Shown piece after piece: positions 5,878-9,531 of a stretch of DNA of 9,531 nucleotides (position 1 is the first letter of the stretch; every line of letters starts with the position of its first letter). The stretch is from CAZSMK01 sp964608095 (GTDB taxonomy: Bacteria; Sumerlaeota; Sumerlaeia; MWCT01; JAGHBZ01), in NCBI GenBank assembly GCA_964608095.1, contig CAZSMK010000039.1, positions 1 through 9,531 on the forward strand, read 5' to 3'. Position numbers and translations under genes: made by a program. The notes beneath the pieces were generated by a model. It was given only the letters and a program-made list of their open reading frames with translations. It was not told the DNA's origin and ran no database searches.

Positions 5878-8433
5878 CTATGATTTTATTGGTGAAAAAC
5901 CAATCTCCTTTATCAAAGAATCCGCTGATTTTTCCACAAGTGACCGTTTGTGTAACGCGTGTCGGTAAAGAAACCAAAAAACAACCAAAAAGCCGACCAA
6001 CATCCATCGCGCCGTCATAGTGTCGTGAATTGCCATCAAAGCACACAAAATCAAGATAACCGTTCCAAGCATATAGAGTAAATTTGTAGGAACTATACTG
6101 AACCGGAGCCTTAAAAGTCGCTTTGCTCCACCATGTTTTTCTTCAGCCGTCGTAATATAAAGATTAAACCACCAGGAAAGAATTAAAGACAAATCCCATG
6201 GTTCCCATGGCGTATTCGGGGTATATATCCATCCTGAGTCATCAAATCCTTGCTCTAAGCGACGCACTACCTCTAAACGTGGTGGGGCGGAGTCGCTCCA
6301 GTACTCTAAGACATGTGCTCTTTGATAGCGTGGTTTTTCGGTTGGTTGTGAAAGGTTGCTTGGGATGGTAAATTTGGGCGATATGCGCCCAATTTTCAAC
6401 CTGCTCCAATAGCGCATCCCACCTCTCAGGATAGGTTGGACAATCCATAAACACCAGACGATGGGAAAATAGACAAGAGACTTTTTGCCACTTTCTGACC
6501 ACGTTCTCCATGCTTTAGTACCACTTGCTACGAGTGACAAGACAGCTCCCAGGAAACCCAATTTAAAGGCAAGGGGTGCGAAATATCCTACAATAAACAA
6601 ACAAAAACAAAAAAACCACCATTCTACAGATGTTATCATATAGAACAATTTACTCTCTTTTTGTTCATATATACATTGATAGCCTGAGGAGCAAAACACA
6701 CCATAGTGGATATTCGGCTTACCCAATAGAGCCTGATTTTCCTTACTGGCATAGATGGTGCCTTGCCAGATGGATAGTCCGCGTTCATTAAATCGTTGAG
6801 GATGCTTCCTCAGCAATATCGACTCAGACTCGCCGTAGCCCATCTGTTGTTTTAAGTAACCTTTAAAAGTCGGTCGTCGATGATGCCAGACAAATGCTGC
6901 TGTGGAGAATCCAATCTTGTAGTTCAAATCCTGGAGGCGCCAGATCAAATCAACGTCGTCTCCCGCTTTGCGAAAATCCGTGTCAAACCCATTTATTTCG
7001 AGTAATACATCCCGGCGAAAAGCCATGTTACAACCCGGAATATGTTCTGCTTCGTTGTGATTAAGAAGCACATGGGTGGGTTGACCCGGCGCTAATGATA
7101 CACATTGGGCAGCTAGCCTGTTTTCATCCGGCGTTAAATTCGGTCCACCTACACCTACAACTGAATCCCGTTCCATGGCGATAACTATATGGTATAACCA
7201 ATCTGGGTCGGCGAAACAATCCGCATCGGTAAAGGCAGTAATCTCTCCCGTCGCTGCTTCAATGCCTGCATTACGTGCTGCTGACAATCCTTTGTTCGGT
7301 TGAGTAATAACTTGTATATCGGAAAATTCATTTAAAATGACGGGCGTATCATCTGTAGACCCATCATCGACAACAATGATTTCGTATTCTCCGGGATATA
7401 TAAGACTCTCGAGCGACTTCAGACATTCCCGCAATGTTCGACTTTCGTTGTATGCAGCCACTATCACAGATATTTTAGGCCAATGCTCGAGTTCTGTACA
7501 CTGAGGGGCTGTTTTAAAGACCTGTGAGACCGCTTGCAACGAGGGCTTCGGACGACGGTCTCGATCTACAATACCAAAGGACCAATCTGTTATATCATAT
7601 CCACCGGTGTGCCATTCATCTGTCCATGTAAAAACAACTGCCCCCGCCATGCCTACCTCATATGCTATCCTTAGATTATCCGACAGGAGATGGGCTTGTT
7701 TTGACAATCCATGCCGTTGCGTATCCAGTCCAACTTCACTCAGAATTAAAGGTTTTTCAGGATATAAATGTCGTAGTCGTATCAAATAGTCCTCAAACAC
7801 GCTGGGCTCATGAAGATAGACATTAAATCCTATGAAATCGAAGAAACCGAGCTGCAGATATTCGGTTGAAGGAAAATTGGCATATCCCATGAGAAGATCA
7901 GGTGCGAGAGACTTCGCATAGTTATATAAACGACGTAAAAAGGCTTGTACACGGCGCTTTCCTGCCCAGCGAACCAGGTCAGCAGGGATTTCGTTGCCAA
8001 GAAAAACACCCGTAACATTTGGGTATTCTTGTATCTTTCTAATTCCCTCCTCAACCATCTTCAAACATAGATTTTGGTTCTCTTTACTGTTATACACATC
8101 GATATGTTTGGGCCAGGGTATATCGATCAGCAGCTGCAATCCATAGTGTGAAGAGATGGATGCTACTTGTTTTCCCCCTATACTGTACAAGCGTACAGTA
8201 TTAGCACCCATTGCCGAAATCGCTTTGAAATCCCTGTGTAAAAGTTCTTCTTCAGGGTAAGGTTCGCTGTTGTGATTTGGGCGGAAAGGTCCGTATGTGA
8301 CTCCGTGGATTAGCCACTTCTCCTGACCTTCGTAAAAATGAAATCCTTTTGTAGTAAGTCTCCTCATTGTGTCATAATCATCGATAGGATTCCCAATGAC
8401 GCGTACAGGTGCGACCCAATAGCTCGATATCAT
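5878..8433 (-). CDS. Fusion of clan GH-A glycosidase-like TIM barrel and GT2 glycosyltransferase with C-terminal membrane region
   Basis: Large 851-residue multidomain enzyme. Residues 30-305 resemble a clan GH-A (GH2/GH5-like) TIM barrel: NTVRLY at 78-83, candidate acid/base E148 in FLGNEIP, candidate nucleophile E233 in LSEVGLD and the strand-8 aromatic in FTWTDEW (268-274). Residues 320-540 form a GT2 GT-A domain: ISVIVAAYNE (321-330), VVDDGS (354-359), the metal-binding DAD at 403-405 and GDDVDLIWRL (491-500) for the catalytic base. The QxxRW motif of processive synthases is absent; LKQQMGYGESE (527-537) follows instead. Hydrophobic segments near 604-637, 653-670, 778-800 and 807-824 suggest four or five membrane helices, with a soluble stretch at about 675-777. 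No signal peptide is present, so both catalytic domains should face the cytoplasm. The listed ATG overlaps the upstream gene by 56 bases. An ATG at 8365-8367 (residue 23), ten bases after that gene's stop, is an equally plausible start and removes no domain. Confidence 0.9.
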   Translation of the reverse strand: MISSYWVAPVRVIGNPIDDYDTMRRLTTKGFHFYEGQEKWLIHGVTYGPFRPNHNSEPYPEEELLHRDFKAISAMGANTVRLYSIGGKQVASISSHYGLQLLIDIPWPKHIDVYNSKENQNLCLKMVEEGIRKIQEYPNVTGVFLGNEIPADLVRWAGKRRVQAFLRRLYNYAKSLAPDLLMGYANFPSTEYLQLGFFDFIGFNVYLHEPSVFEDYLIRLRHLYPEKPLILSEVGLDTQRHGLSKQAHLLSDNLRIAYEVGMAGAVVFTWTDEWHTGGYDITDWSFGIVDRDRRPKPSLQAVSQVFKTAPQCTELEHWPKISVIVAAYNESRTLRECLKSLESLIYPGEYEIIVVDDGSTDDTPVILNEFSDIQVITQPNKGLSAARNAGIEAATGEITAFTDADCFADPDWLYHIVIAMERDSVVGVGGPNLTPDENRLAAQCVSLAPGQPTHVLLNHNEAEHIPGCNMAFRRDVLLEINGFDTDFRKAGDDVDLIWRLQDLNYKIGFSTAAFVWHHRRPTFKGYLKQQMGYGESESILLRKHPQRFNERGLSIWQGTIYASKENQALLGKPNIHYGVFCSSGYQCIYEQKESKLFYMITSVEWWFFCFCLFIVGYFAPLAFKLGFLGAVLSLVASGTKAWRTWSESGKKSLVYFPIVWCLWIVQPILRGGMRYWSRLKIGRISPKFTIPSNLSQPTEKPRYQRAHVLEYWSDSAPPRLEVVRRLEQGFDDSGWIYTPNTPWEPWDLSLILSWWFNLYITTAEEKHGGAKRLLRLRFSIVPTNLLYMLGTVILILCALMAIHDTMTARWMLVGFLVVFWFLYRHALHKRSLVEKSADSLIKEIGFSPIKS

Positions 8434-9304
8434 CTATGTGAAACTCAAGTGTGCTCCCAATAGGAACCGGTCCTGCATAGAAGTAAAAATATAGAAAGCG
8501 GGTCTGAGACAAAAGTTCGTGTAAACTTAATGTTCCCGCTCCTTCAATTAAATCGGGATTCCATAAATCGATTTCAACCTTTTGAAATGTCTTGCCGGAT
8601 TCAGGCGTATAAGACCAGTAGATATTAGCATAATCAGTATTGGAGTACGTTTCTAAAACTACCTGGAAATATTGTCCCGTAAGAACAGGTTCAAAACAGG
8701 CATAAAATGAAAGTGTACCGAAGGACGTGATATTTCCCGGATAATCCAATGTTGACTCACCTGCCACCGCAGGCATTGGCACACCAAATCCAGCGCTGAT
8801 ATATCCATCATATAACAAGTGAGTCTCTGGAATCGTAGCCTTTAGTGCGCCTATGGGTGTCTGGTCTTCTGCAAGTGTCAAGTCCGTACCTGCTAAAGGG
8901 AGAGTCGTTAATACATCGCCTAGAGGCCATACATAATCGGGAATCCAATTGCGCATTACACCGTCAGCTAAAAGATCCAAATCCTCAGCATCATCCAGTA
9001 CGAATATTCCATCGTCTGCTGTTTTACCCCCGATCTGTGCATAGCCTGGTGTCAATCCAACACAAAAAAGGAGTATTGTAAGAATGAACATGAGTAAAAA
9101 TGAACAGCGGTATTTTCTTCTAACTCGCACCCATCGGCTGAATAGACCTGCCACTAAAAACGTTATAACATAGCTCTTCAACGACTTGAAATCTCGATGA
9201 GACATATAGAAATTCGATTTTTTTTCGGAGTGACATAGGTGGGTGTCTGTTATGTTCGTATTCTTCCGATGTTGATGCGCACTATGTTTTCTCCGATTTG
9301 TCAT
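8378..9304 (-). CDS. Secreted or membrane-anchored protein with carbohydrate-binding-like beta-sandwich
   Basis: Unrecognised 308-residue protein, first gene of the block. The first 66 residues are basic and polar. A hydrophobic run at about 68-84 (FLLMFILTILLFCVGL) then leads into TPGYAQ, a plausible signal peptidase I site after A89; if uncleaved, it would be an N-terminal anchor. From about 100 to 295 the sequence alternates short hydrophobic strands and turns, and ends in FYFYAGPVPIGSTLEFHIDDIEL (first part 273-285, DDIEL 291-295). That ending resembles jelly-roll carbohydrate-binding modules of the CBM11/CIA30-like type, in which a C-terminal D-D-x-x-L strand closes the sandwich. No catalytic motif is seen. 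The start is backed by AGGAGA (9312-9317) seven bases before ATG. The long region before the signal is unusual, and a GTG at 9128-9130 (residue 59) would give a textbook signal peptide but lacks a good ribosome site. A role in holding or recognising the exported glycan is inferred. Confidence 0.75.
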   Translation of the reverse strand: MTNRRKHSAHQHRKNTNITDTHLCHSEKKSNFYMSHRDFKSLKSYVITFLVAGLFSRWVRVRRKYRCSFLLMFILTILLFCVGLTPGYAQIGGKTADDGIFVLDDAEDLDLLADGVMRNWIPDYVWPLGDVLTTLPLAGTDLTLAEDQTPIGALKATIPETHLLYDGYISAGFGVPMPAVAGESTLDYPGNITSFGTLSFYACFEPVLTGQYFQVVLETYSNTDYANIYWSYTPESGKTFQKVEIDLWNPDLIEGAGTLSLHELLSQTRFLYFYFYAGPVPIGSTLEFHIDDIELLGRTCTRHWESYR

Positions 9305-9363
9305 TATCCTCTCTCCTTTCTTTCTCTTCTTCTTTCTTTATCACAAAAAAACCAAATATACAT
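9304..9363 (-). CDS. Possible 19-codon leader ORF
   Basis: A short open frame (MYIWFFCDKERRRERKERG) begins at an ATG just after AAGGAG and ends in a TAA that overlaps the ATG of the next gene by one base (TAATG), an arrangement that allows translation re-initiation. Against it: the AAGGAG is only two bases from the ATG, the predicted transcript start lies almost on top of it, and the charged tail simply reflects the homopurine tract. No attenuator-like codon run or hairpin pair is seen. Likely a chance frame, recorded because of the exact stop/start junction. Confidence 0.15.
   Translation of the reverse strand: MYIWFFCDKERRRERKERG
9307..9339 (-). other. 33-base homopurine leader tract
   Basis: The minus strand reads only A and G for 33 bases, immediately before the first gene's start region, with repeated GAAA/GAA units merging into the AGGAGA ribosome site. 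In the mRNA this would be an unstructured, ribosome-attracting leader with several SD-like sites. As duplex DNA it is a homopurine/homopyrimidine run of the kind that can form a triplex, though it has no clear mirror symmetry. Confidence 0.6.
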
Positions 9364-9378
9364 TACTCCTTAAAAAAT

Positions 9379-9405
9379 ATTATAACATTTTTCTAACACT
9401 TGCAA
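9379..9405 (-). promoter_or_regulatory. Sigma70-type extended -10 promoter for the glycan operon
   Basis: On the minus strand a perfect TATAAT (9379-9384) is preceded by TGT, giving the extended -10 form TGnTATAAT. A TTGCAA -35 candidate lies at 9400-9405 (four of six consensus bases) with a short 15-base spacer, which an extended -10 can tolerate. An AT-rich run at 9407-9420 upstream of the -35 could act as an UP element. The expected start of transcription is near 9372, giving a leader of about 65 to 70 bases. This is the best promoter in the window and sits directly upstream of the seven-gene block. Confidence 0.6.
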
Positions 9406-9428
9406 CAAAAAAAATATTTTGGTTAAAT
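9400..9428 (+). promoter_or_regulatory. Possible divergent promoter on the plus strand
   Basis: TTGCAA is its own reverse complement, so the same hexamer at 9400-9405 can serve as a -35 for the plus strand. Exactly 17 bases later lies TTAAAT (9423-9428), matching four of six -10 bases. Transcription would start near 9435, about 57 bases before the candidate plus-strand start codon at 9492. Individually weak, but the position fits the divergent gene. Confidence 0.3.
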
Positions 9429-9437
9429 CTGTGGGAG

Positions 9438-9452
9438 CGATTCGCGAAATCG
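9438..9452. repeat. Imperfect palindrome, possible operator or relic of a dispersed hairpin repeat
   Basis: Five-base arms cgatt (9438-9442) and aatcg (9448-9452) flank cgcga, so the 15 bases are nearly self-complementary. The stretch lies between the operon promoter and the candidate divergent gene, just downstream of the possible plus-strand transcription start. The left flank (gtgggag) resembles the outer arm of GTAGGGGCGATTCGCG-type hairpin repeats recalled from several uncultivated bacterial phyla, but the right flank does not match, so it would be a decayed copy. Could equally be chance. Confidence 0.25.
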
Positions 9453-9491
9453 GGAACGTAGCATCAGATACGAATACGAAAGGAACCGGAA

Positions 9492-9531
9492 ATGCTGTTT
9501 ACCCCACGAAATGAGGACGTGCGGGAGAACG
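9492..9531 (+). CDS. Possible 5' end of a divergent gene, cut by the window edge
   Basis: An ATG at 9492-9494 opens a frame (MLFTPRNEDVREN) that stays open to the end of the window. It is preceded by AAAGGA (9479-9484) with a seven-base spacing, a good ribosome site. Only 13 codons are visible, so no product can be named. The ribosome site, spacing and possible divergent promoter make it more likely than a random frame, but a 13-codon open run proves little by itself. Confidence 0.35.
   Translation, partial: MLFTPRNEDVREN

Noticed and set aside
8378..8433. Possible frameshift joining the secreted beta-sandwich protein to the GH/GT2 protein
   Set aside because: The GH/GT2 frame is closed by a TAG directly before its first ATG, and a joined protein would place a secreted domain before a glycosyltransferase that must face the cytoplasm. 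Two separate genes explain the sequence better.
5878..8433. Calling the GT2 domain a processive cellulose- or hyaluronan-type synthase
   Set aside because: The QxxRW motif expected after the catalytic GDDVD segment is missing; WHHRR and LKQQMGYGESE stand in that region, so processivity cannot be claimed.
1..9531. tRNA, rRNA, CRISPR array, insertion sequence or riboswitch
   Set aside because: No cloverleaf-like or rRNA-like stretch, no regularly spaced direct repeats, no transposase-like protein and no terminal inverted repeats were seen on either strand.

Overview
This is a compact seven-gene block on the minus strand, read from right to left (about 9300 down to 139). It appears to build, modify and export a cell-surface glycan. 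Translational coupling is visible (a 4-base stop/start overlap, gaps of 10 and 13 bases), which suggests one operon from a promoter near 9400. The base composition looks balanced to slightly AT-rich by eye. The organism is bacterial and probably has a Gram-negative-type envelope: there is a type II secretion/type IV pilus-like pseudopilin of a form common in poorly cultivated phyla (Omnitrophota, Hydrogenedentota, Sumerlaeota and Poribacteria are candidates from memory), Shine-Dalgarno starts and sigma70-like promoters. No gene gives a firm taxonomic assignment.

Layout in transcription order: (1) 9304-8378, a secreted or membrane-anchored protein with a carbohydrate-binding-like beta-sandwich; (2) 8433-5878, a fusion of a clan GH-A glycosidase-like TIM barrel, a family 2 glycosyltransferase and a C-terminal membrane region; (3) 5785-5225, a GspG-like pseudopilin; (4) 5214-3430, an ABCB/MsbA-type exporter with fused membrane and ATPase domains; (5) 3416-2391, a GT4 glycosyltransferase; (6) 2394-1402, a polysaccharide pyruvyl transferase; (7) 1302-139, a CgeB-like GT-B glycosyltransferase. 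The right edge (9305-9531) is an intergenic control region. It holds an extended -10 promoter for the block, a 33-bp homopurine leader, a decayed palindrome and the likely first 13 codons of a divergent plus-strand gene. The left edge (1-138) holds no recognisable gene or terminator.

How they may work together (inference): the GT4, CgeB-like and GH-GT2 enzymes assemble an oligosaccharide on the cytoplasmic side, the pyruvyl transferase adds acidic ketal groups, the ABC exporter moves the product or its lipid-linked form across the inner membrane, and the secreted beta-sandwich protein and pseudopilin act outside the membrane. No initiating sugar-phosphate transferase, Wzx/Wzy, Wza or Wzm/Wzt gene is present, so this does not look like a complete standard capsule or O-antigen locus. 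The most distinctive item is the GH/GT2 fusion beside an ABCB exporter, an arrangement reminiscent of cyclic glucan systems but built from different parts.
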